A stretch of 64,000 nucleotides of DNA from NCBI GenBank assembly GCA_951230915.1, contig OX579642.1, forward strand, positions 11,284,001-11,348,000. The letters are read 5' to 3'. Of the stretch, positions 23,931 to 34,876 are shown piece after piece (positions within the stretch are counted from its first letter, which is position 1; each line of letters begins with the position of its first letter). The notes below the pieces were generated by a model. That model did not search any database. It was not told the DNA's origin and saw only the letters and a list, made by a program, of their open reading frames with translations. This DNA comes from Antitrichia curtipendula (lineage: Eukaryota; Streptophyta; Bryopsida; Hypnales; Leucodontaceae). A program made the translations under genes and the position numbers.

Positions 23931-24699
23931 TTGTTGATTTTGTCACTGATTGTCCAAATCAACAAAAAAAAAATGTCGCCATTAACAAAAAAATGTGAAG
24001 ATTGTCCAAATCAACCAAAAAAAATGTCGCCATTAACAAAAAAATGTGAAATTGGACACTGCAGTACCCAAATCAACATAAATATGTTGATTTTCTGTTA
24101 ATTTGGACGTCATTTTCTACTAGTGATAGGCCATGTGGGGTCTAATGGATGGAGGTTTAGTGAATCTATTCCTCATTTTATTACTTTCTCCTCCACCATT
24201 CATTTTAGTCATGTACCATTTACTTCATTTTATTCAAAATTACATATAAGGGGAAAGGCCGTTGAATTGAAAAAAATTCACAATGAAAAATAAAACATGG
24301 ATGTCACTTCTATATATTTAGGTGACTTCTTCATAAGAAAGCAAAAGAAGTGGGATTACATAACTCTAGGCTTGGCATACAAAATTAATAAACTTGGTAT
24401 TAGGGTTTAGGGTCTAGGGTTTGAGAAGACCTTTTACATTGCACCAAATTATAATTCACTATTGACATTGTATTACTTTGCTATTCACTTGTACATGCCT
24501 TAGGCCTTTCAATTAGGTGTTTAATGGACAATTGTCCTTTAGGGATTTATGCTATCATTTTGGAATGCAATTTCAACAAATCGACTTGTCGAAGGATTTA
24601 ATTTTATTGTTACAATTATTTTACAATTGGATTATTGTATTTTGATTTCATCTTTGAGCTATTATGATTTATATTTAATCTTGAGCCATTATTTTGTCT

Positions 24700-25080
24700 T
24701 GGTCTCAAAATTGGTCAAATTTTGTGGTTTAAGGAGCGATTTCGGGTCTAGGCGACCGCACGTAGGCGACCTCTTGTCTAGGGCGACCTCTTATCTTGGG
24801 CGACCTCGGATGGTGGTGGGTTTAGTTCATTTGTCTTTGTCTCAAAATTAGTCAAATGTTGTGTTGAAGGAGCGATTTCGGGTCTAGGCGACCGCAGGTA
24901 GGCGACCTCTTGTCTTGGGCGACCTTGGATGGGTGTGGGTTTAGTTCATTTGTCTTTGTCTCAAAATTGGTCAAATGTTGTGTTTAAGGAGTGATTTCGG
25001 GTCTAGGCGACCGCAAGTAGGTGACCTCTTGTCTTAGGCGACCTCTTAGGGCGACCTCTTGCCTTGGGCAACCTCGGGTG
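24700..25080 (+). repeat. Tandem repeat, about 119-138 bp unit, three copies
   Basis: Units start TGTCTCAAAATTGGTCAAAT and contain GGCGACCGCAGGTAGGCGAC and GGGCGACCTC. Further loose GGGCGACCTCGGGT copies extend to about 25300. Same motif family as 20818-21105. Confidence 0.8.
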
Positions 25081-25299
25081 GATGTAGGATCCATTGAAAG
25101 AATGGAGGAGACTTCGGGTCTTGGGCGACCTCGGGTGGGGATAGACCCTTTCTTCCTTCCCAAATGGGGGGTCATTGGAGAACTCGGATCATTGGAGAAC
25201 TTGGGTAGGGAGAGTCCCTTTCTGCCCAAATGAAGGAATGTAAGAGACTTCGGGTTTGGGGTGCATGCGAGATTGGGGCGACCTCGTCTTGGTTGATCG

Positions 25300-25990
25300 C
25301 GGGTAGGGAACGGAAGTTCAATTTGGAAGAGATGATTAGGAACAAGTAAAGAGACTTTCTGAATATGTGACACATGGAAGAAATGCACAATCAAATACAG
25401 TAATCCTATGAACAACCTCGTTGAGCCATACAAAGAATTTTGTAGCAAGGTGGATCATAATTGGTATTTTTTAGTAAGCGTAAATAAAATTGCATTTTTC
25501 CTAATTGGTGTGTAACATACTAAATTTGTGTTTTCAAAAATAAAATTGCCTTTCCTATAAATTTTTTATTTAATACTCATGGACTTATATTTATAATTCA
25601 ATAAAGTCATTGTTGTTGAAATATTTTAATTTGGTTGTGGACATATGTAGGAATCATTTGATTTATATCTTCCCCTCAATGAGTACTTCTTGGAAAGTTT
25701 TACAATTCTTCATGCAAAGATTTCTATATTAGGGGGATAGGGGCGATGTCAAAGTTTGTAAAATAGGTATTTCTTTATCATGCTAAGATTGTTATACTTG
25801 GCCCTCATAAGGTAAATAATTTTATAGATTTCAACAAGACAATACAATTATGGATTTATGTTGGCAAAATCTAGTTAATCAACATAGAGATATGTATTTC
25901 ACAAAGTTTAGTCATATGGCACCTTACATTGCACCCTTTGTATGTCATATAATTGTTACTGAAGGGAGTCATTTTTTAATATGGAAGATG
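25300..25990. other. AT-rich non-coding segment of element D, left of B
   Basis: No ORF of note and no repeat family recognised. Confidence 0.4.
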
Positions 25991-26023
25991 TGCGTATATG
26001 CCCTATTTAACTACTTTTGGACT
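25991..26023 (+). repeat. Left terminal inverted repeat of B
   Basis: TGCGTATATGCCCTATTTAA followed by CTACTTTTGGACT; complement at 46007-46039 with two mismatches. Confidence 0.8.
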
Positions 26024-26623
26024 TTGGGCCCAATTTTGGACTTTTTGGAAGATATCCCATGATGATTACAACCAACATTATGGAAAAAATCACCATCATG
26101 ATGTTGAAAGTAGCTAGGATAATAGGTAATTGAGCACATATGTATATTAAAAGCCATATAACAGAACGCGCTTTGGCATTGTAAGCGTTTAGGGTGCGTT
26201 TTTTGCTGTTTTATTCATTGAAACAAATCCATCATCTAGGGATTTCATGATGTAGAGATTGAAATACTTGTCCACAAATTTACTTCTGGAAATTGCAGAC
26301 CATGTGTAAATATTGTGAATTCAAATGCTAACATGTCTACATGTTTATTTCGTTAGAAGCATTGAGATCCACAACAAAATGGAGGTATGAAATCCATCAC
26401 TGAAATTGGGAATTGGAGATCAAGAGATCTCCAGATGAAATTCCCATAGCATTATACAGGCATATAGGATGACATGTTCAATGCATGCAAATAGAGAGAT
26501 TTCTGCAAAATAGAGACAATTGTATAGTGAAGTAAGGTGAAATCACCACAATTCATTCGTAAAGATACACCAAAGCATACTTAGGCGTGCGCCTCTAAAA
26601 TGAATATGAAATTAGCTTGCATT

Positions 26624-27211
26624 TCAGAGTCTACTGTACAAGTAATTGGGGTCATCTCTAACATGTATGACCGGGGGGATTAAATGCATCCGCATGTTCA
26701 TAGGATCTATATCAAGGAAATGAACCGTTCGATTCCTAAGTACCTCCCTGGCATGAGGATCAGTAACGAGGGTCTTCAATACATGTCGACGATGAGGATG
26801 ATGCAATTGCAACTTGCAATGTAAATCACATCCACAAGTTATCCACCATAACCTCGAAATAAGTTTTTGTGGAAGAAAACGTGCAAGAATCTCTTTCAAT
26901 GACGACCAATGCATATTCGACCAGAGGAAAACGGAAGTCGTTGTCAGCAGAAGACTAATGAACGCCTCGAAGCGTGATAATGTCTTCACATTAATCTGGA
27001 GATCCGAAGGAGAATCGCCACTGCAGAGAGCACCCGTGAGTACCAGGATCACCACCGCCTGCAGAGAACAACACCCGCCCACAGTCAAGGACACAATACC
27101 TATAATGAAAGGAAATGTGACCTTAATTATCGAGAGATCTCCTGATGGAATATATCCTATGAAACTGTCTGTAGCATACCCGAACAAGGGATCAGTGTTC
27201 CATGAACTGCA
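26624..27211 (-). CDS. Possible exon, 195-residue protein with two hydrophobic segments
   Basis: Open frame on the minus strand with a good acceptor (TTACTGCAG) just before 27211 and a stop at 26624. It contains hydrophobic stretches (FPFIIGIVSLTVGG; FISLLLTTTSVFLW) and a Cys/His-rich patch (CGCDLHCKLQLHHPHRRH). A B palindrome at 27129-27147 lies inside and would be translated. No family recognised. It may be the end of another B gene or chance. Confidence 0.3.
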   Translation of the reverse strand, partial: CSSWNTDPLFGYATDSFIGYIPSGDLSIIKVTFPFIIGIVSLTVGGCCSLQAVVILVLTGALCSGDSPSDLQINVKTLSRFEAFISLLLTTTSVFLWSNMHWSSLKEILARFLPQKLISRLWWITCGCDLHCKLQLHHPHRRHVLKTLVTDPHAREVLRNRTVHFLDIDPMNMRMHLIPPVIHVRDDPNYLYSRL

Positions 27212-27223
27212 GTAATCAAGCAT

Positions 27224-28506
27224 TCCGATTTACTAATAAAATTATAAAGAAGAATGCAGAAAACAATTCGTACTTCCGACGACCCCCAGAAGCTTTGGGA
27301 AAAATGTGAGACTTGTGTAATTATGCTCCCATCGGTTCAAAGTAATTCCAAGATGATCGAGAGAAGTAGGGCTCCATTCTTAAGTGAACTGCTTATGGAG
27401 AATGTAGATCATTCATAAACTAAAATGAACTAAAAAACTACCTCTACATGTGGTGGTAGACTCAGAGGAAAAGAATTCGGACCGAGGTAAACCATGAAGA
27501 TTTGTATCATGAAATCCCGTGATGCAGACTGTAAAAGAGTAATACACCCGTACCCGAAAAGCAGAATTATCGAACATCAGGAGATCTCCGGATGAGGTAA
27601 TGGACGAGCTTATTACAAAAAAACATCCGAAGAGTTTATGCAGAAGCGAACTGAACCAGTGTCCATATTACTGATGGACGAATAAGTTGGTAAAAAAAAA
27701 AAATATATATTGTAAGAATGAATTCTAAGCGAAAGAAATAAGAAACAAAACAATGATACCATACGCACTCAGAATAAAGATATGACATGTATAAGGAATC
27801 ATGTAACAGGAGATCTCCTGATGAAGAGTCAGCAGTGGGAAGGCTAGGGGCCCCAACTTACCACAATTCAAATACGATTAAAATTATTCCAAAGAAGGTA
27901 GAGGGGTAATAGAATACCGAGAGCGTAAATGAAGTATTTGACAAAAACATAATGAAGGACTCATAAAACGGAGAGCATTTGTGAGACAAATCAGACATCT
28001 ACATCTCTTCCGAGAAAATCCTAAAACTACGCAAATTTAACGAACTGAGTCTGCCCGAAGGATTATAATTTACATATTACAGGATCATGGAAAACAGACG
28101 GCCATACTAAGAAATAAACAACCACATTAGCGAATTCGCTGGAAATTCCCATCATATCGATTACAGACATTAGAAAACAGTAACTCACAGAAGGGACGGA
28201 AAATAGAGTACTTTAAAGAGAGAACAAGAACAGCTTGGTATTCGACTACAACAACACTGAAGTAAAAGAAAGCATCGTGAGATATCACGATGATTGCATT
28301 ACTATAAAGATTACAAGTAAATTTATAAGGTCAACCAGTTTCTCTGTTATGAACATAAGCGTCGAAGTCAGTTACAGAAGATACATTTACTATGATTATA
28401 GTCTGTTCTACCAATATTGTGACACCCACTATCTCTACTTATAAAGAAGTCCCAGATATCATCGTGAGATCTCCTGATAACGCCTACCGAGTATGAAAAA
28501 ACAGCC
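27224..28506. other. Non-coding part of B with dispersed palindromes
   Basis: No solid ORF. Palindromes at 27575-27594, 27808-27819, 28273-28292 and 28460-28479. Confidence 0.6.
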
Positions 28507-29734
28507 CTATTTAGGAATTCCGCCCAGAATACTCTTCGCCAGCCTGGAAAACTTAATCTCCGACCTCTGACCACCCAGAAGTGGATGGTTCAAGACGTAG
28601 GAGACAACACTCTCGTTTGACTGAAACAGATCCTGAAGCCATGGCTTCAACTGCCCCTCCAAGAAGTAGTCCTTCAGATCACCAGCCTATGTTTTCGGAT
28701 GAACGGCGGTGCATGGATCATTCAGGAGGTTCTTAATCGGACTGTCATCAATTAGAAGAACATTGTCTAAGGAATTCAAATTCGCGATTGTGACGAAGGT
28801 GGTCAGATCCTTCAGGAAGTAGGGCCTATCCGGATTGTTGCGGTCTCTAAAGGACGACACCCTGCAATCCTCCTGCGAGAGAACAATGACGTCCGCTGCT
28901 TTAAATGAGGTGGGCCGCAGAAGGGTATCCAGTAGAGACCTCACATTCCGGCTCAAAGCGCTGCTCCAGAACGCAACGGCTGCATGTCTACGCAACCAGT
29001 CAAGGAACTCTACAACACCCGGACGGGGTACATTCTTGCGTCGATTACGATCATCAAAGGATCTGTGAAGAAGAAGCCCATTGAGGTCAAGGACCACAGA
29101 GTACCGTCTGAAAACTACCTCTCTCGATGAACTCGCCACAGGCAAGGAAGGCATTCCAAGCTCTGCAAAAGACAAAAGAAACATGTAGTTAGAGTCAATT
29201 CAGGAGACATAGCTTTAAAACAAAATATGATACAATGAAATAGTAGAGCACTCAAGCACCTGTGACGTCTTTCGTCTCATTTCCCCTCTGCTTCGGCGCA
29301 TCGCTCTCCGGTACTTTCAAAGCATCTTGTGACGGCGCCCCTTGTTCAAGATTCCAGTTAAACACCTCTTCGTATATGAAACGATTTGCTTGCCTTACGG
29401 CTTCCAGATGCTTTGACTTCGGATTATCTAGTCGTCGATTGGGGTATGAATTTAGACTCGAGAAATGACATAACTCCTTGAACACATCAAAATTGCTGAC
29501 TTTCAGAACCTTTGCCCCATCTAAGGGCAAGGCATCCAAAACCCCCGTGTCCACACCTGTATCGCTTTCTCGAGCAACCTCACCTGTTGCCTCGAGGGCG
29601 ATGTTTACTACAGATGCCTCCTCAAGCCTCGACGAGTCCCTACCTGGTACGGGACTAAATAAGTCCAAATCCGTCATAGCATCCCTTCGAACGTCAACAC
29701 TCATGTCCACCTGCACGCGCTTTTCCAAAGGCAC

Positions 29735-29754
29735 TATCGTGGGATCCCCCGATG
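29735..29754. repeat. B palindrome inside a coding exon
   Basis: TATCGTGGGATCCCCCGATG; read as SSGDPTIV on the minus strand. Confidence 0.75.
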
Positions 29755-30052
29755 AAGGAAGGTTCTCCTCCATTGTCTCTATACCCTTCCCCTTGCATCT
29801 AGAAGTAACATAGCCATGGGAGATAACCGGTGTCTCCTTTAGCATCTCACCCAATACCAAAGTGCCGGTTGCAAGTTCTGATTCCTCCTTCCCTAGGATC
29901 CGCGTCTCACTTGCAGGACTCGATAGCAGCTCAGATTCTCCAGTCCTCAACTGATTCACCTCTTCATGTATGCCGGAAAGCTCTAGCGTGCAGCCAAGTG
30001 CAGGGCTAGGTGACTGACCGTCTTGCCCAACGACGACCGGGTCCTCCTGTGC

Positions 30053-30072
30053 CATCGTGAGATCCCTCGATG
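30053..30072. repeat. B palindrome inside a coding exon
   Basis: CATCGTGAGATCCCTCGATG; read as SSRDLTMA on the minus strand. Confidence 0.75.
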
Positions 30073-33000
30073 ACGGCTGGGCAACTTCCTCCTGCGGTCG
30101 TCCTGCCTCCTTCACAGGTGACTGAACGATCGGACCCTCTCCATTTCCCTGCTCCGCATCAGACATCTGAGGGTGCTCAGCACCCGAGAGTGTATCATTG
30201 GCGGATTCTAAATGTGACGGTCGAGAGGCGCAGGAAACAAGTGTCTTCGCGGCTTTCGACGCTTCCGGTGACGGCGAATCCACTGCATCGTTGCCGGAGC
30301 CCTTGCCTTGTTGATTTCCGGTTGCCACCATCTCAGGATCTGAGCGACGAACAAACCAGTCCTTCTCAATCACTTCCACGCCAGGTGACGAGGTGATTCC
30401 GTCCTCCAAGAACTTCTCCGCCGCTAGCACTGTGGTGCTCTTGCTCTTCTTCTTAACGATTACCTTGTCCTTCACCTTCTCCAGAACATCAGAAAGCTTC
30501 TTCTTGATTTCTGGTTTTTTCCGCTTCTCCTGCGTCGACTGCTCTGGACCTCTGACTGACTTCGAAGAGTTCTTGACGGCTTTCTTACGGAGTTTTCTCT
30601 TGTCAGTAAGCGCCGCGTCCGCAGCGTCATCCTCCAACTCACTATAGTGACGAGCAGCACCTGAACCAGCTGGTGAATCCCGAACTCCCTCCCCATGCCT
30701 TTCCCTCCCGCTCTCCCGCGCTGGACAAACTTCCTTTTCTATCTTGTTGACCAAGGGCGGAGTCTCGAAGTCACCCGTCTGCCCCCTTCCTCGCAGAGAG
30801 TCCTCCTGCGTCGGAACATGCCAACGACACTGGAAATCAATAAGCCATTGGAATAGCGTATATCATTGATGTGCGCTGCCAGGCATCCGGAGATCTCACG
30901 ATGGCTCAACAAGAAGTGTACACTGACCTTATTGTTCCCCTACAATAATCCGGTTCCTCTTCATGTTCTCGTTCATCGGAATTGTCCAATTCCTTGTATG
31001 CTTCTTCCTCCTCATCCGAGTCCTGCTCCTTGTTGTTCAGTACTTGGTGCTCAGACAGTGGCTTCGGCTTCAAGTGGAAGTAGTCCCACATTTGTCTCGC
31101 AAAGGCTTGACTTTCATATGCAGCCTCCGCGGATTTCACAACTTTGAGGACTTTCACTTTGGCACTCTACAGCAGATGGGGAAGAAGAGTACGTCAGTAT
31201 CTGCTAGTTTATGGGATCAACATAATATTGGAAGGCGATGAAAAGGAGAGGGACAATCAGTTTTGTACCATTCCTAGGAATGTGAACTCTGGTCCACCGT
31301 TAATGTTGACGAGGATAAGGTCGCCATATACGTGCTCGAAGAAGATGATCATGGCCGTCAAAATCTTCAAGTACGGTACATTCTGCCGTCTCCAATATGT
31401 GAAGTCATCCCGATGCTCTTTGGACCTGTACACTTGCTTCATCTTTTTAGATTCTCCCGGGAAGAACGTTTTGAAAGACAATTGCGAACCATATTCCTTG
31501 TTGTACCCGAAGCAGAACACAACGAAGACGTTGAAGCCCTCCCCGGCAATAGCCTCCGGGAATCCGTCCTCTGGTGCCGTCATGTAATTGACGAGGTGCA
31601 GGTCCCACACTCTAGTGTTGCCGTTTTCACGTCTTCTCTTCTCCAAATGAAGACACAGCATGTGGTATCCATCTGCATCAGTAAAGAGTACGGCGGCAGA
31701 CCGGGCTGTGATAAGCTTCGTGAATGGGTCGTAGCACTCCAAAGCGTCGAAGAATAGTCTCAGTCTTCGATCCTCCAGAAGTTTTGCCCGTGATCCCAAA
31801 TCCGTCTGCTCAAAGAGAAACCAGAAGTACATGTGCGGCCTACTTCCATCCCGCCAAGAAACGACGTCGGGGTTCCTCAGAACACTGCTGAGATTCCCGG
31901 AGTGGTCGTCCAAGACTCTGCACATGTAGTTCTCGGAGTATCCCTTCTCAAGCGCCTCCTCCACTCCAATGGTCGCCGTCGAACTGAAGTACGCCTCCCA
32001 CATGTCCCGCACAAATTGCGGATAGTCAGCCGGGTCGATTGTCTTGTTAAGCCCCGCTGTGCGATCCAGCAGCCACTTTGATCCGGAATGCGAATCCATG
32101 GCTTTGTTCACCCAAAGCTCTACTTGCTCGCGATCTATTCCCTTCTCCTTTGCAAAGTCGTCCCACTCCGTTGGGCGTTGGGGAGTATGGTTCGTACTCC
32201 GGCTTCTTGCTGGGTAGTGGATGCTTCCTGTAGTGAAGCATCAACTCGTTCTTCATCCCCCAAATGAGGCGCTCCTTGGCGCCTGCCGAAGCAAGAGTCG
32301 TGAGGGGTTTCGGGGTCTTGACCTTACCGCTCTTCACGGTAATTTTTTTCTCTTCCACGAGAGTCGCAAGGTAGTTGATGTCTTCCGCTCGAAGCCCATA
32401 CAACGTCTTGAAATTGTTTGCAGTAAGGGGCTTGCGCTTCAGAGATCCGGTCTCATTGACTGACCCTGCGGTGTCCGGCAGCAACCTTGTCATGTACTTC
32501 TCCTCAATTTTAATCCATCTGTCAACATCCTTGTCGTCCTCGAGAAAGGCAAGTGGAATCCGCAGCTCCTTGTTGTCTTTCGGCTTCTGACCCGTGAAGA
32601 TTGTTACAAGGGACGGATGAAATGCCTGCTCAAGACCAGAAATACAACGAGACTATTAGTACAGGACCGTGTACAGCATTGAAGCATCAGAGGATCTCAC
32701 GATGATAAACTATTTTGGAGGAAGTCATCATGTATTTCGACACTCGAAGTGGGCATTTCATTCTAGAGTAAGCGAACTCATGATCCTAGATTGAGAGCTA
32801 CATTAGCATCAAGGGATCCCACGATATTGAGAATGAAGACTGCATTTAGCAGTGGACCGACCAAATGAGGGCATTTGACATCACTCATACCAGGTACTTC
32901 TTGTCGTGGTGCCTGCCAAAGAGTGCTGGTTGCGGGCTGCCCATGTCTCTCCATTTGATCTTGGCGTTGATTAGTTGCTTCGTGAAGCACTATTCTTTCT

Positions 33001-34278
33001 GTTCGCCAGCAAGATTTTGGTTGAGGGCCCGTGAAAGCAACAACACGTTATCGAAGTTCTCCTTCTTGGCGAAGATGGGTACTATGTTGAATGTCGTCGC
33101 TAACTTCCTGTCCGCCTCTGCTATCTCGCCGTCTTTCACCAGATTCCTGTACGCCCTCACAGTGTGTTGTCCCCCTATAATGAAGTACTGAGTCTTTGTG
33201 CTGAAAACCGCATTGTCGGGCTCCTCTTTGTAGAAGTCGGCCTTCTTCTTGTCCCCATAAGGACCGCACTCGACAGGGAGCACCGTTATAACTCTATTAT
33301 CTGAGTTGAAGTCAGGTGCGATTTTGGCCTTGTTCATGATCCCTTCAAGGCGGCTTTGCTCTATTCCTCTGTATACGAGAATTCCGGGGGGAGCCTCGTG
33401 CAGGCAATCGTAGTGTACGCGGATGGGATTTCCATCCACGTTGCAGAATGGTTTTTTCCCCCATCGGTACAAGTCCGTGAAATGGGTGTCATACAACTTC
33501 TTCATCTTAGTCATGTCCTCCTTTGTCAGCTTCTTGATTTCGCTCTCTTCCATATTCACGCACACGTGAATAGATAACTCGGTCCCTACCTTTCGCTTTT
33601 TCCCAGATGATGTGGCTTCTTCTGCCACCTCTTTGTCACTTGGAGCTCCGGCAGCTGACTTGCGCTTCTTGGCCTTCTTCTTCGGAGATGGTTTGGTAGG
33701 AGTACCGTGAACAACTGGACGCTCGGGAGCTCCAACGTCGATCCGATCCTCGTCAATCAAATCCTACTGAGATTTCATTTCAGCCACACTCCAATGGGGT
33801 GATGAGGTGCTTCTACAGAACAGCAAGGATCTGTTTGTCATGGACTTGCACTTCGTCATGTTGAGCTTAGCGTAGTCCAGGATTAAGCCGTAGGTGATGA
33901 ACTGGTCACTGTTCGGTATCTTTTCCTCCACAACGACAAGAATTGTATGCCCATCAAGGCCCTGCATCTCCGTGACGTTTAGCCCAGCTAGTTTGTGCAC
34001 CTTGTTGAGATGTCTCAGCATCAGGACGATGAGAGCCTTGCCTTCCTCTATCACAAACTCCAGCCACCATTCCGTGACGCTGAGGTTGCATCGGAAAACT
34101 GCCGCCGGATTGTGCTCTCCGATGTACTCGAAGGAATGTATCCAGCAGTCGACAAAGGCTGCAAGCTTCCTTGGGCTCAAGTCCTCAAGAATGTCCTGCA
34201 TCTGTGCACCACTGCAGCATTTCATATCATACGAAGTGTTAGATTAGAGTGTCATCATAGCAGGTCCACATCTGGAAT

Positions 34279-34876
34279 CATCGTGAGATCACACGATGTC
34301 TGCTTATACAGTAGGGCTTCTATGACAGATTATTACGACACCGCAGCTTCGAATGGAACTGGAGAGTTCCTACGTGAACATCATCAGGGGATCTCACGAT
34401 GCTAGACTATTACTGGTCATCATCGTGAGATCTCACGATGTGTCCTCACTCATACATCCAGGCTTAGGGTTTAGACTGAACTACTTATTATTCATGATCT
34501 GTTGGTCTACCTTGCTTATCAGGGGATCACACGATGCAATCACTATAAGGGGAGCAGCTCTGGTTGGGCAGACTACAATAAGCTTTGGTGTTCTGGGATA
34601 CCACTCATGATCCGTTATCGTGAGATCTCACGGTAATCTCTCTTTTATTCTACAGCTTCAGTCTCAGGAGTGAGATTTTACGGTTATGCGGTTGCTTTTT
34701 CAGCTTATTGAGTATCTTATTTCCCTCATTTCTTTGATGTCTCTTGGTTATCAAGGGATCTCATGATGATTTGAATGTGAATACAATCATTTACAAGACA
34801 TCCAATGCAGATTAACTGTCCCAAATTTTCCAGTCGGACTACTCTAATGGATACTTCATCGTGGGATCTCCTGATA
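34279..34876. repeat. Dense run of B palindromes in an intron
   Basis: Copies at 34279-34298, 34381-34400, 34420-34439 (perfect, CATCGTGAGATCTCACGATG), 34517-34536, 34614-34635, 34749-34768 and 34857-34876, then 35051-35069. All have a central GATC. They lie between exons 35208-35091 and 34201-32891. Confidence 0.9.
34420..34439. repeat. Perfect 20-nt element-B palindrome
   Basis: CATCGTGAGATCTCACGATG is its own reverse complement; taken as the family consensus. Confidence 0.95.

Larger units (their letters stand above)
21273..24125. mobile_element. Non-autonomous CACTA (En/Spm-type) element
   Basis: Starts CACTAGTAGAAAAT and ends with its complement ATTTTCTACTAGTG, flanked by the 3-bp duplication ATA (21270-21272 and 24126-24128). 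Both features define the CACTA superfamily. The subterminal regions hold many direct and inverted TGTTGATTTGGAC copies (21300-21510 and 23930-24110). No transposase frame is present over 2.85 kb, so it would need a helper in trans. Confidence 0.88.
28507..30829 (-). pseudogene. HAD phosphatase (FCP1/SCP-like) with long disordered N-terminal region
   Basis: Exon 30829-29260 and exon 29162-28507 join in phase over a GT-AG intron (GTGCTTGAG; TTTTGCAG). The first exon encodes about 520 residues of basic then Ser/Pro/Glu-rich sequence (KRKLRKKAVKNSSK; VIVKKKSKS). The second has an FCP1-homology fold: VVLDLNGLLLHR (motif I, DLNGL replacing DxDGT), RPGVVEFLDWLRRHAAVAFWSS (motif II), and NVLLIDDSPIKNLLND (motif III). 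FCP1-type enzymes remove phosphate from Ser/Thr, classically on the Pol II tail; the target here is unknown. The first motif lacks the second Asp of DxDxT, so catalysis is uncertain. One TAG at 28689-28687 interrupts the frame before the C-terminal tail; the natural stop is TAG 28509-28507. Two element palindromes are translated in the first exon. It may be spliced to the ParB-methyltransferase exons upstream, but the phases I tried do not match. Confidence 0.7.

Noticed and set aside
24549..24851. 100-residue ORF over the 24.7-kb repeats
   Set aside because: It crosses the tandem repeat and has no coding character.
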